Shown here: positions 29,396 through 38,732 of the stretch, in pieces
Layout of the letters: every line of letters begins with the position of its first letter
How positions within the stretch are numbered: position 1 is the stretch's first letter
Assembly (NCBI RefSeq): GCF_030384665.1
Contig: NC_083680.1
Span: forward strand, 343,001 to 407,000
Origin: Lodderomyces elongisporus
Lineage: Eukaryota > Ascomycota > Pichiomycetes > Serinales > Debaryomycetaceae
DNA: 64,000 nucleotides
Direction of reading: 5' to 3'
Made by a program: the position numbers and the translations under genes
The notes under the pieces: model-generated
What the model saw: only the letters and a program-made list of their open reading frames with translations
What the model was told of the DNA's origin: nothing
The model's database searches: none

Positions 29396-30434
29396 ATGGC
29401 TGAAGAAGAAGTATGTTTATTCAGCAGTATTGAGAGAGAGAGTCAGAGAATGGAAGCTATTGGCTATGAACCGTTATGATTTGATTTGATGGATTGATTA
29501 TTGTTTTTCTTTTCCCCCCTATTATATTTATATATTTTTACATGCTTGCTACCAAGCATACAGAGAATAACTATGCAGCTTAGATCTGAAATCCATTTCC
29601 AAAAGTTGATGAGGTGGATTCACAAGATCAACCAGGCTTGAATCAATCCAAAGAATGGGTCCAACCATTCTATTCTTAAGGATGACGTTGCAGGTGGCTG
29701 TTATAGCTTATAGGTCATCGCACTAGTCAATGGTTCAAAGACACGGCTTTTTCTTGTTTCTTGTTTCTTGTTTCTTGTTTTTTTCCATCCTACAATAGCA
29801 AATCAACACACACACACATATATATATACATATATACATACGCACACATCAAATTCATAATTTCATCAATCACTATATCAATACTTTCATATGCCTATAC
29901 ATTATCCATCAGAGACTCATCAATAGAAAAAAAAATACAAATAGTTGATACTAACAATTAATTTTCCTTTTTCTTTAGCACACTTTCGAGACCGCCGATG
30001 CCGGTGCTGCTTTGACCTTCCCAATGCAATGTTCTGCTTTGAGAAAGAACGGTCACGTTGTCATCAAGGGTAGACCATGTAAGATTGTTGACATGTCCAC
30101 CTCCAAGACCGGTAAGCACGGTCACGCCAAGGTCCACTTGGTTGCCATTGATATCTTCACTGGTAAGAAATTGGAGGATTTGTCTCCATCCACCCACAAT
30201 ATGGAAGTCCCAAACGTCAGAAGACAAGAATTCCAATTGTTGGACATTGATGACGGTTTCTTGTCATTGATGACCCCAGATGGTGACACCAAGGATGATG
30301 TCAAAGTTCCAGATGGAGAATTGGGTGACAAGATCCAAAGCGAATTCGATGAAGGTAAAGACTTGATCATCTCCATCATCTCTGCTATGGGTGAAGAAGC
30401 TGCCATTTCTTTCAAGGATGCTCCAAAACAATAA
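29396..30434 (+). CDS. HYP2: translation factor eIF5A, two exons
   Basis: Exon 1 is 29396-29410 (MAEEE) and exon 2 is 29979-30434, giving 157 residues. The joined start, [14 protein letters not shown], matches the yeast family's [13 protein letters not shown]. The hypusine site is K51 in [12 protein letters not shown], fully conserved. The C-terminal OB fold (DDGFLSLM, then [18 protein letters not shown]) is complete. eIF5A relieves ribosome stalling and assists termination in the cytosol and is essential. Intron 29411-29978 has GTATGT, TACTAAC (29949-29955) and TTTAG. Exon 1 ends on a codon boundary. CTG codons are absent and codon choice is that of a very highly expressed gene. The intron-rich gene structure differs from the intronless S. 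cerevisiae HYP2/ANB1 genes. Confidence 0.97.
29411..29978 (+). other. eIF5A intron, 568 bp
   Basis: 5' splice site GTATGT (29411), branch TACTAAC (29949-29955), 3' splice site TTTAG ending at 29978. Phase 0. It is long for a yeast intron. The middle (about 29541-29720) is of higher complexity than the flanking T/A-rich sequence and holds several perfect stems (next entry). Confidence 0.95.
29541..29750 (+). ncRNA. candidate intron-encoded structured RNA
   Basis: Four stems are visible in a row. (1) ATGCTTG 29542-29548 pairs with CAAGCAT 29553-29559, loop CTAC. (2) GATC 29583-29586 and AATCCA 29590-29595 pair with TGGATT 29615-29620 and GATC 29626-29629, leaving an internal loop of 3 and 5 bases, like an H/ACA pocket. 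(3) AGAATGG 29652-29658 pairs with CCATTCT 29665-29671. (4) GATGAC 29681-29686 pairs with GTCATC 29714-29719, with an inner GCT/AGC stem. Sequences of ANANNA type lie between stems and an ACA occurs near 29741. An H/ACA snoRNA is possible but not proven. No convincing C/D box pair was seen. Confidence 0.35.
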
Positions 30435-31768
30435 GCTCGTTAATGGTTATGAAGAGTGTTTGCAAATTGATGCTTTAGATCAAATAGATTTTAAATATTA
30501 TCATTTGCGAGAGAGTTACTTTTTTTTTTTTAGTCGATATCCTTTTGAGTAGAATTTAGATCGATGTATTTTAAATGAAATAAAGAACGAAAGAAAAAAA
30601 AAAGATGAATATTTAATGATAAGTTGTGTGAAGAGAATATTGTTTAATTACTCTGTTTATGATGGAGAAGAGTAAAAAATATGATTCAAGGAAGAGATGT
30701 AGGTTTTGGCGTCGTATTTTTTTTTTTCATCAAAGCAGCAGTAGTAGTAGTGGTGGTGATTTGATATCTCTAGAACTCTAATACTTGCTTTCCTTTTATA
30801 TCTCAATCTCGATCACAATCTTTCTTGTGATTATTTTAAAGTATTTACCAATTTTTTATGTTTGAGAGACCAAAAGAATATATGAATTTTATTATACATT
30901 TAATAACTTGACCGTTGAAGCATGTTAAACAAGAAGGAGGGGGGAAGGGGGAAGGGGGAAGGGGAAAAGGGTAATTAAAGGAAGTAAGAAAAGAAGAATA
31001 TATCTTTTTGGGTTATTTCTACTGTGTATGGTCATGCAATTGAATAGGAACATAGAGATGGCAATTAGATCTATGCTGTTCTTAATGTTGTCGACGATAG
31101 GATATTAGAAAGAATTTGGAAATGAGATACTTATTAAAATATTAGAGACACAATTTGAAAAGAACAAAGATCGTTACAATCAACTACACTTCTAGTCTTC
31201 TTCTAACACTATCGGGGAAAAAAAAAAAGAAAAAAAAAAGAAAAGGTATTGGTGATGATTATGCCCACTTGTAACAGTCGTATATGTAAAGAATGTGGTG
31301 TATTAATTTCCGTAGCATCAAACAACATATGGTAGCATGTATATATTAAATACTTTCCTAGTCTAGAACTTTTCCTCTCTCTTCTCTCACTTCTCTCTCT
31401 CTTTATCGCTACCATTCATTTATTTGCTTTTTCCGTCTCCCATCATCATCATCTTCATCATCATAATGAGAATCTACTACAATCTTACCGAAAATTCAGC
31501 CCCACTATTCATCCGGCAATTTCCTCGCTATAATTTTGTTTAATGATATATCAAAGAAAGGATTATAAAAACTCAGCTGATACGCAAAGTCTTACCTATA
31601 TAGATATGCACTTGTATCCACTTCTTTTTGACTAACTTCAGAAAGCAAAAGACTACAGTATAATTTCAAGAAACCAAAAAACAAAATAACCAAAAAAAAA
31701 TAAAAATTGGTTCTGCAATTTTTGTTTTTCATTTCTTTATTCGACTGACGGATAAATCTGGAATCTAT

Positions 31769-31804
<36 letters not shown>

Positions 31805-32262
31805 TGTGCTCTTCCTCTTCTTCTTCTGAATTTCTTTTCTCAAACGCCTGTGTGTGTCCTTCCTTCCCCGCCTCACTCATAGACAACAGAAAAATTTAAA
31901 ATTAGAACCAAAGAAGGGGGGTTAGGGCGTGGAAAATAATTAATTTAGTAGGAACACTCTGCAAAAAATATTTAGATAATTTTAAAATCAAGTCAAGGGA
32001 TCAAACCCAAAACTAGACCTGACCAACAAATCATCTAATCACATTACAATTTGGAACTAGACTTTGAGCCATCTTTGAGATACCTTGTTTATATAACTTT
32101 ATACAATATTTACATCACTTTGATAAGGATTCAGTTTAACATTTTTTTTTTTTTTTTTGCTCATTTTCCATTTCTCGGAAAGGCTGAATCTACAAGTTGC
32201 TTATTGTGCAAAAGAACACAAAGCACAAGAGAGAAACCCCAGAAAGGATTTAGACGCCGTTT

Positions 32263-32294
<32 letters not shown>

Positions 32295-32722
32295 TCATTT
32301 TGTTTCTTTATTTTTTAATCCATTTCAACCTTTCCAACTTCTAATTTCCATATTCACAAATTAGCATATTGCCAACCTTGTTCCAACCTTCCTTCATTAT
32401 TCTTTCAAATCAAACAGAAAAAGCAGCAGATTACAAAAGAGAGTTAGCGAGCGAAACAAAGGTTTGCTCCCAATTGAGCACAAACATTCTTCAAGCTTGA
32501 TAGTTTTCATATATGGGATATGAAAAAAGTTTGATCCCATTTCCTCGTTTCTTTTTTTTTTTCCTTTTTATAATATACTTTGGATATTGATTTGTCGCTT
32601 AACTTGAGATATTTACACAGTGAATGTGTATCTTTTAAGTATACATTTACCACACAGACACAAAGAATCAAACGAATTATATATCATCTACAACTAAGAC
32701 TGTTTTGAACACTTTTACAGCA
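30435..32722. other. 2.3 kb spacer between eIF5A and the RING gene
   Basis: No credible ORF. It contains the eIF5A 3' flank, a G-run array at 30939-30971 (separate entry), a CAT/ATC repeat near 31440-31465, (TA)n at about 31773-31799, (TTTC)n at about 32263-32297 and many A/T tracts. Confidence 0.6.
30939..30971 (+). repeat. G-run array with G-quadruplex pattern
   Basis: Five G runs (about 6, 5, 5, 4 and 3 long) separated by AA or AAAA. It is a near-perfect GGGGGAA repeat some 500 bases beyond the eIF5A stop codon. It fits the G-quadruplex rule (four or more G3+ runs with short loops). Confidence 0.75.
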
Positions 32723-34768
32723 ATGGGATTTACATCATTCACTGTAAACAGTATTGTGAACCAAGAACCCACATCAACGGTGCTGATGGATCAGTACACG
32801 CCATCTTCTACTGAGCTAACCGCTGAAACGGGTAACTCCACCTATAACAATGGTTCATCCTCATCATACAGCAATGGTAATACATTTATTGGAAGCACGC
32901 CATCAACCATTTTATTCTTTATTGCTGTTTCAGTTGGTGTAATTATTGGCTTGTTATTTGTCTTTTTCACTATTCGATACTTTATTAGGTCGAAATATGG
33001 AGTCTTGCCCACGCCATTGGCTGATAGAGGAATACGGCGTAGAAACAGTGGTGATTTTGGCAATGGCAACAACGGTAGTGCTGGTGGTGGTGCTACTGGT
33101 GTTCGTTTTGGTCGTTTTAGTCGTTTTGGAGTTGTCCAAGATCCATTTACTTCCAGTATCATCAATATCAGATCAGCTGGAACTGTTTCCGATGTCAATA
33201 GAGAAATTTCTGCAGCAACTGCAGCAAATGCTTCGCGTTCACTGCTGCTGCCGCTGGATTTATACACCCACATTTTTACTAACCCAGATATTCAACAAAG
33301 AATACATTTTCTTAGGACTCATGACTTGATTTCCAATTTGACCGAATCAAATTTGAATAGCGGTATACATGGTGGCAGAGGAAGAAGAAGGAGGAGACAA
33401 CGGAGAAGATTTAGCAAAATGAAGAAATTGACTATGGAAGAAGTGGAAAAGTTATTTCCACAAAAGACATATTATGAATGGTTGCATGGCGGTAAAGAAC
33501 GAGATGCTCAAATTCGGGAAGGACAAATCAAAGAGGAGGAGGAGGAAGATGAGTCGCTGCAGAATCAGTATGATACTTTGGAAAATAATCTTGGTGCTGT
33601 TGGTGGCATTGTGACAGTTACCGATGAAGATAATTCTCTCAATACTTTACATACTGCTCAGGAACAACTTGACTATAATTCAGATAAAACCATGGAGATG
33701 AAGAATATATCTGGTATTGAAAGAAGAAGAGTAGTATCAGAAGACGGTTTTGGGGTTGTAGACAGGGAAAGAACATATACTGGAATCAGTCGACAAGCTA
33801 CATGGAATGACAACAACAATAACTTGGTTAGCACTCAAGATAACTATCAAAATGAAGTAGTAGTAGAAAAAGAAGAAGAAGAAGAAGAAAAAGAGAAAGA
33901 AGAAAAGGACAACGACGAAGCAGAAAATGAAAAAAGAAGCTTGCATTTTGATTCGGGTTCGTGTGCTATATGCTTGGAATTAATTGACTCTGAAGAAATA
34001 GTAAGAGGATTGATTTGTGGACATGTATTCCATGCTAGCTGTCTAGACCCATGGCTTACAAAACGGCGTGCTTGTTGTCCCATGTGTAAACGCGATTATT
34101 TATTCAAAAGAGATTACAATCAGGGCGGTACATCTGGTGGGGATAATGGAGAGGGAAATGGTAATCACAGCAACATTAGGAACAACAGTAGAAATGGTGT
34201 TGACGAAGAAGGAGAAGCAGAAGATGGTGGTGGTGGTGGTGACGAAAACGAAGATGACGATGATGAAGAAGATGATGATATAACGTTTGCATTAGAGGAG
34301 CTTCAAAATAACACTACTTTGCAAGCCTTAATTCAAGACCTTCTTCCATTATCAGATCGTGCAGAATTAGTACTTGGGAATCCACGATATCAGAATATGC
34401 ATTTAGAAGAAAGAGCTCGTGAAAGAGCCAGAGCAAAATATGGTGGATTTTTTAAAAGAATATGGTGGAGAATTATTGGAATTACCAGAGAGGACTTGTT
34501 TCATTGGTCAATCTTGACAATTGCAAGAGAAGAAGATGTGCTGGGTGCATCTTCTAATGTCAATGCCAATGTCAATGCCAATCTCAATCTCAATGTCAAT
34601 GCTAATGCGACCGGTGAGAATGGCGCCGAAGGAAATGCATCAAGATTGAATACAGGGGAGACTTTTCAGACTGGATCTGATGTAAGTCGAACCAACGAAA
34701 ACGAGGATCACCAATTAAACACTAATAACAATGCTAATGATAGAGCTTTTGTTGAAAACCGCGTATAA
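32723..34768 (+). CDS. single-pass membrane RING-H2 ubiquitin ligase
   Basis: 681 residues from the ATG at 32723. The reading frame opens slightly upstream, but at a TTG. The N-terminal 60 residues are Ser/Thr/Asn-rich with N-glycosylation sequons and are probably lumenal. There is one strong membrane helix at about 62-87, then a basic RSKYG stop-transfer. A C3H2C3 RING-H2 domain follows: C414, C417, C432, H434, H437, C440, C452 and C455 (CAICLEL ... GHVFHASCLDPWL ... CCPMC). It should act as an E3 ligase on membrane proteins from an endomembrane or the plasma membrane. Linkers are low-complexity: RGRRRRRQRRR, long Glu runs before the RING, DEDDDDEEDDD after it, and an Asn/Ala/Val repeat near 612-630. 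Four CTG codons cluster at 33242-33256, so that stretch is LLLPL or SSSPS depending on the code. No specific orthologue is claimed. Confidence 0.85.
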   Translation: MGFTSFTVNSIVNQEPTSTVLMDQYTPSSTELTAETGNSTYNNGSSSSYSNGNTFIGSTPSTILFFIAVSVGVIIGLLFVFFTIRYFIRSKYGVLPTPLADRGIRRRNSGDFGNGNNGSAGGGATGVRFGRFSRFGVVQDPFTSSIINIRSAGTVSDVNREISAATAANASRSLLLPLDLYTHIFTNPDIQQRIHFLRTHDLISNLTESNLNSGIHGGRGRRRRRQRRRFSKMKKLTMEEVEKLFPQKTYYEWLHGGKERDAQIREGQIKEEEEEDESLQNQYDTLENNLGAVGGIVTVTDEDNSLNTLHTAQEQLDYNSDKTMEMKNISGIERRRVVSEDGFGVVDRERTYTGISRQATWNDNNNNLVSTQDNYQNEVVVEKEEEEEEKEKEEKDNDEAENEKRSLHFDSGSCAICLELIDSEEIVRGLICGHVFHASCLDPWLTKRRACCPMCKRDYLFKRDYNQGGTSGGDNGEGNGNHSNIRNNSRNGVDEEGEAEDGGGGGDENEDDDDEEDDDITFALEELQNNTTLQALIQDLLPLSDRAELVLGNPRYQNMHLEERARERARAKYGGFFKRIWWRIIGITREDLFHWSILTIAREEDVLGASSNVNANVNANLNLNVNANATGENGAEGNASRLNTGETFQTGSDVSRTNENEDHQLNTNNNANDRAFVENRV

Positions 34769-35743
34769 GAGTTGATTGCTAATGAGAGATTCTTTTATTT
34801 TATTTTTTTTTACAAAAATCATTTATAGTAATGAAATTGTAAGATCTATTGCGTCAAAGATATACTTACATTGTAGATAAAGTTATGTGCGAGAGAAAAA
34901 CACTCATACCGATGCTCCTAAATAGGTGCCCTTTCTTTTCCGTCCTGGTATCTCGTGTTCCTTTTTTTTGTCTCTTCCTAGCATATATCAACATCCAACG
35001 CTATATTCACTTATCCATTTTGCAATTGCTAAATTATACATTGCACATCAATGCTTAAATGATCAACCATTTTTTAAACATATTGTTAAACCGGAACCTC
35101 ATCAGAAAACTCTCAATATACATCTCAAGTTCTATCCACTATATGCTTGTATTAGAATAAGATTGGGTGTATAGAGAAAGATTATCATAGAAAATAAACA
35201 CATACACATACACACACACAAACAAAAACAAACACAATAGATACGCAGGGATTGAAAAGACGAAAATAAATTTGGTTTTCATAAAATGAAGTAAAATAAA
35301 AAATAAAAATAAAAATTAATTGATTTAATAAATACAGAGAGAGAGAGAGAGAAAAAAAAAACAAAACCAGGAAGAAGAGAAGAAGAAAAAACAAAGAGAG
35401 ACACAGAGCGAAACTCAACCGAAAAATTTTCAATTAATAATGAAAAACAGAAAAAAAAAAAAAACATCTCAAAAAGGGAATCTTCAGAAGCCTAAATAAA
35501 AAAAAAAAACAAAAAAAATTACAAGTGATACGACCTTAAAAAGTATACTTGAAACATTTGGGGCTCTAAAGATACATTTATCAAAAGCTCTTATCTGTAT
35601 ATCCACTATTGCTATTCACTCCGTCGCATATTTTAGACTCGTGTGAATCACCTCAACTGAAATAATTGAAGTAATCCATACACCAATTATAACTAAAATT
35701 TAAGACTAGAATCAGATAAAGAAAAAACAAAAAATTAAGAAAA
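34769..35743. other. 1 kb spacer upstream of TIF3
   Basis: 3' flank of the RING gene and promoter/leader of TIF3. It contains (CA)n near 35205-35220, (AG)n near 35335-35352 and several A8-A16 runs. No gene supported. Confidence 0.6.
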
Positions 35744-37276
35744 ATGGCTCCAAAGAGAAATAAGAAGATGGATTTGGGCGACTTCTTGAAGGATGAATCC
35801 TTGGGAGGAAGCTCATGGGCCGATGAAGAAGTTGATATGAGTTCTATTGCATTTAGTATTGAAAACCCAGCTGCTTTAACTGAGGCACCCATTGGAGGAG
35901 CACCTGCTTTTTCTGGTACTTCGGGTGCTGGTGCTGGTGCTGGTGCTGGAGGGTTTGAGAGGAGAGAAAGAGTCAAGTATCCTGTTCCTGACAAGCCACC
36001 ATACAAGGCTTATGTGAACAACTTGCCATGGGATATCACCGAACAAGATGTGATTAGACATTTTGAGGATAGAATGCAAGCCAATGACATTATATCTGAT
36101 ATCAAATTGCCATTGGACAGAGAAACTGGACAAATCAAAGGTGTCGCATACGTTACATTCACTACACGTGAGTTATTGGAGGAAAGTTTAAACTTGTCAA
36201 TGTCTGAGTTTAATGGAAGAAGAATGTTTGTTAATGTTGCACCTCCGCAACAAGGAAATGACCGTTTTGGTTCAAGAGGTGGGGACTCTGGAGCAGATTT
36301 GGATTGGGGTGCAGCACGAAGTTCAAGAGCTGAATTACCACCAAGAGAGAGATCATTTGGAGGTGATAGAGGCGACAGAGGCGACAGAGGTGACAGAGGT
36401 GACAGACCACCAAGAGAGGATAGACCACCAAGAGAAGAACCAGACTTGGACTGGGGATCAGCCAGAGGCACTAGAGCCGAATTACCACCAAGAGAAAGAT
36501 CATTTAGAGGTGACAGGGAGGACAGAGGAGACAGACCTCCTAGAGAGTTTAAGCAAAGAGAAGAACCAGATTTGGATTGGGGATCAGCTAGAGGAACTAG
36601 AGCTGAATTACCACCAAGAGAAAAATCATTCAGAGGTGACAGGGAAGACAGAGGAGACAGACCACCAAGAGAGTTCAAACGTAAAGAAGAACCAGACTTG
36701 GATTGGAGTTCTGCACGTGGAAGCCAAGCAGAGCTTCCTCCAAGAGAAAGACCAGCTAGACATGTCCGCCATGATCGTGAAAATAACACCACAAACAATA
36801 GTGACGAGTTTGGACACTCGCGTCCTCCAAGGAAGCAAGAACCAGAATTAGATTGGGGAGCAGCTAGAAACTCTCATGTGGAATTACCTTCTCGTGAAAG
36901 ATCAAACAGATCGTTCCACAACAAGAACCACGAGAACAACCACGCTGCTGGTACCAGAAAGTCAAGCGAGCCTGACTTGGATTGGAAGAGAGGCCAACCA
37001 TTACCACAACGTACAAGATCATCACAAAACACAAAATCACGTAAAGACGACAAAAAGAAGGAGGATGAAAAGGTGCAAGGTCCTCAAAAGTCTCAATTTA
37101 GTGTTTTGGCTGTTGACGACGAAGAAGAACACGAGGAAGAACCAAGAGAACCAAAAGAAGAGAATGCCACTAAGGACGTTAACAATGAATCATTGGAGTC
37201 AGCTACTGCCAAGTTATCTGTATCAGACAACAAATCTGAAAATGCAGACGAATGGGAAGTTGTTGGTAAGAAATAA
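35744..37276 (+). CDS. TIF3: translation initiation factor eIF4B
   Basis: 510 residues. Residues 1-30 are the N-terminal eIF4B motif (KKMDLGDFLKDESLGGSSWADEEVDM). One RRM spans about 88-165 (KAYVNNLPWDITEQDVI ... GVAYVTF ... RRMFVNVA). It is followed by at least five imperfect repeats of about 26-37 residues with the core EPDLDWGSARGTRAELPPRE and Arg/Asp/Gly-rich spacers (GDRGDRGDRGDR), and a sixth partial repeat. The RRM-plus-repeat layout is that of yeast Tif3/eIF4B, which stimulates eIF4A helicase activity and mRNA recruitment to the 40S subunit in the cytosol. The C-terminus is Glu-rich and ends EWEVVGKK. Repeat copies 2 and 3 are almost identical at DNA level (about 36420-36670), implying recent duplication or gene conversion. 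MED19 lies immediately downstream on the same strand. Confidence 0.93.
   Translation: MAPKRNKKMDLGDFLKDESLGGSSWADEEVDMSSIAFSIENPAALTEAPIGGAPAFSGTSGAGAGAGAGGFERRERVKYPVPDKPPYKAYVNNLPWDITEQDVIRHFEDRMQANDIISDIKLPLDRETGQIKGVAYVTFTTRELLEESLNLSMSEFNGRRMFVNVAPPQQGNDRFGSRGGDSGADLDWGAARSSRAELPPRERSFGGDRGDRGDRGDRGDRPPREDRPPREEPDLDWGSARGTRAELPPRERSFRGDREDRGDRPPREFKQREEPDLDWGSARGTRAELPPREKSFRGDREDRGDRPPREFKRKEEPDLDWSSARGSQAELPPRERPARHVRHDRENNTTNNSDEFGHSRPPRKQEPELDWGAARNSHVELPSRERSNRSFHNKNHENNHAAGTRKSSEPDLDWKRGQPLPQRTRSSQNTKSRKDDKKKEDEKVQGPQKSQFSVLAVDDEEEHEEEPREPKEENATKDVNNESLESATAKLSVSDNKSENADEWEVVGKK
36293..36990 (+). repeat. tandem coding repeats in TIF3
   Basis: Degenerate tandem array encoding DLDWGxARxxxxELPPRERSF modules. 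The two central copies (about 36430-36550 and 36550-36670) are close to identical, while flanking copies have diverged. Copy number is likely to vary among strains. Confidence 0.85.
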
Positions 37277-37889
37277 GTAAATAAAGAACAAAGAAAAAAA
37301 AAGAAGAGAATTGTATAATTTATAGAATTTAGGTTTGTTTGGTACTATTGAGACTTTTCATATATTTAAGACATTTTGCAATTGTAAATTGAAGAGAAAG
37401 TGAAGGGTGGAAAAGGAAGGAAAAGGAAGGAAAAGGAAGGAATAGGAAGGAAGTTGTTCATTTCTGAAAAAATGAAAATTTTGTGTATTTGAATATATAG
37501 AAACATGTGTAATAATATGCTAATTTGTCGACATATTCTAATGTTTGAGTACTATGAAATGAGTTATTAATCGCCACTTTGACTTTGACTTTTGCATCTG
37601 CCATCTTGTCTCGGATTACATGATTAGGATCAGTTACTTTACTAGATTCGCCAAATCGAAAATATTAGGGTTAATATTTTTTTTTGGTCGGAAAGAAAAT
37701 AAACAAAGCGCAATCTGTTTAAATTCGCACCTGCAACAAAACATCGTACTCCTCGCAGTCTACTAAAGTAAACTCCACTTTTAGTCCATATCACCTGTAC
37801 TGCCGCCGCTGCCGCCAACAACCACAACATCAACAGCAACAACAGCAACAGCAATAGCAACGCCAGTGACCTAATCTATACAAACAGCT
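37277..37889. other. spacer TIF3-MED19
   Basis: Contains a GGAAAAGGAA repeat at about 37409-37445, a TTAGGGTTAA word (Tbf1-like) at 37665-37674, a T-run, and CCGCCGCTGCCGCC followed by CAACAG repeats just before the MED19 ATG. No gene on either strand. A minus frame of poly-Leu is a shadow of the CAACAG repeat. Confidence 0.6.
37665..37674. promoter_or_regulatory. Tbf1-like site upstream of MED19
   Basis: TTAGGGTTAA, 216 bases before the MED19 ATG, matches the reverse complement of the RCCCTAA core bound by Tbf1 in yeasts. Assigned by motif only. Confidence 0.35.
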
Positions 37890-38468
37890 ATGTCTCAAGA
37901 ACAAAATAAAACTATTGATGGATTCTATCTACTAGATCCAAGTAGTATGTTTGCACTCTTTATTTCGTTTTCATTGTTCTGATTTTTTTTTTTTTAACAT
38001 ACTAACGCTTGAACCTAAACAGAAACATATCAGCCGTCAAAACCCACACCATTGAACAACCTTCTTAACATCTACAGTCTAGAATCAGTAGCAGACCTGC
38101 TAGCGCGTACAAATCCGGATGGTTCCAAAAAGGTCAAATTGAGGAAATCATACAAGGCGCACATCCAGGATTTACCTGGGAAACACCTGATACCTCCACC
38201 AAAAGAATTACCCATTGGGTTAATGGATCCCCTGATTCCTCAGCACCCAGATGTGATACAGGAATTTGACAAAAATCTACTAGATAAAGCCTTGCATTTT
38301 GATAGAACACCAATAACAGGGATACCCGGATTTGATGTGGCGGATTTGGCTCTAGCAGATGCACTGGCTTCTAATCGTGGAGATGAATATCTCGATGAAG
38401 ATGGTAAAAGAACCAAGAGGAAGAAAAAGAACCAAGCAGGTGGCGATTTTAAGAAACAACACGTTTAA
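37890..38468 (+). CDS. ROX3: Mediator subunit Med19/Rox3, two exons
   Basis: Exon 1 is 37890-37944 (MSQEQNKTIDGFYLLDPSS plus one base) and exon 2 is 38023-38468; the join gives 166 residues. The exon 2 frame has no usable ATG of its own, whereas splicing GTATGT (37945) to CAG (38022) through TACTAAC (38000-38006) joins the frames exactly. The conserved Med19 core follows: YSLESVADLLARTNPDGSKKVKLRKSYKAHI... and DLPGKH. The tail is Lys/Arg-rich (KRTKRKKKNQ). Med19 sits in the Mediator head/middle and transmits activator signals to RNA polymerase II. It is somewhat shorter than the 220-residue S. cerevisiae protein. It is convergent with FMP27, 264 bases away. Confidence 0.93.
37945..38022 (+). 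other. MED19 intron, 78 bp
   Basis: GTATGT at 37945-37950, TACTAAC at 38000-38006, CAG ending at 38022. Phase 1. It is a short intron near the 5' end, the usual yeast arrangement. Confidence 0.95.
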
Positions 38469-38732
38469 CGAAAATAAATAAGCAATTGTTGATTGCACTT
38501 TATAAATTTATATATATATATATATATATATATGAATGTATTGATTAGCCAGTGATGAATATTTCAAGTACCAATTGAATTAACCCACTTTCTCGTTTAC
38601 TTGCTCATTAAATACATCTCTTTTAAAAAACTTGTTTCTTAAATAATTGATAAATACTCTGATATTCTGTTCTATATATACGCACAAATATATATAAATA
38701 TGTGTGTGCTTATGTATTTATATAAATGTTGT

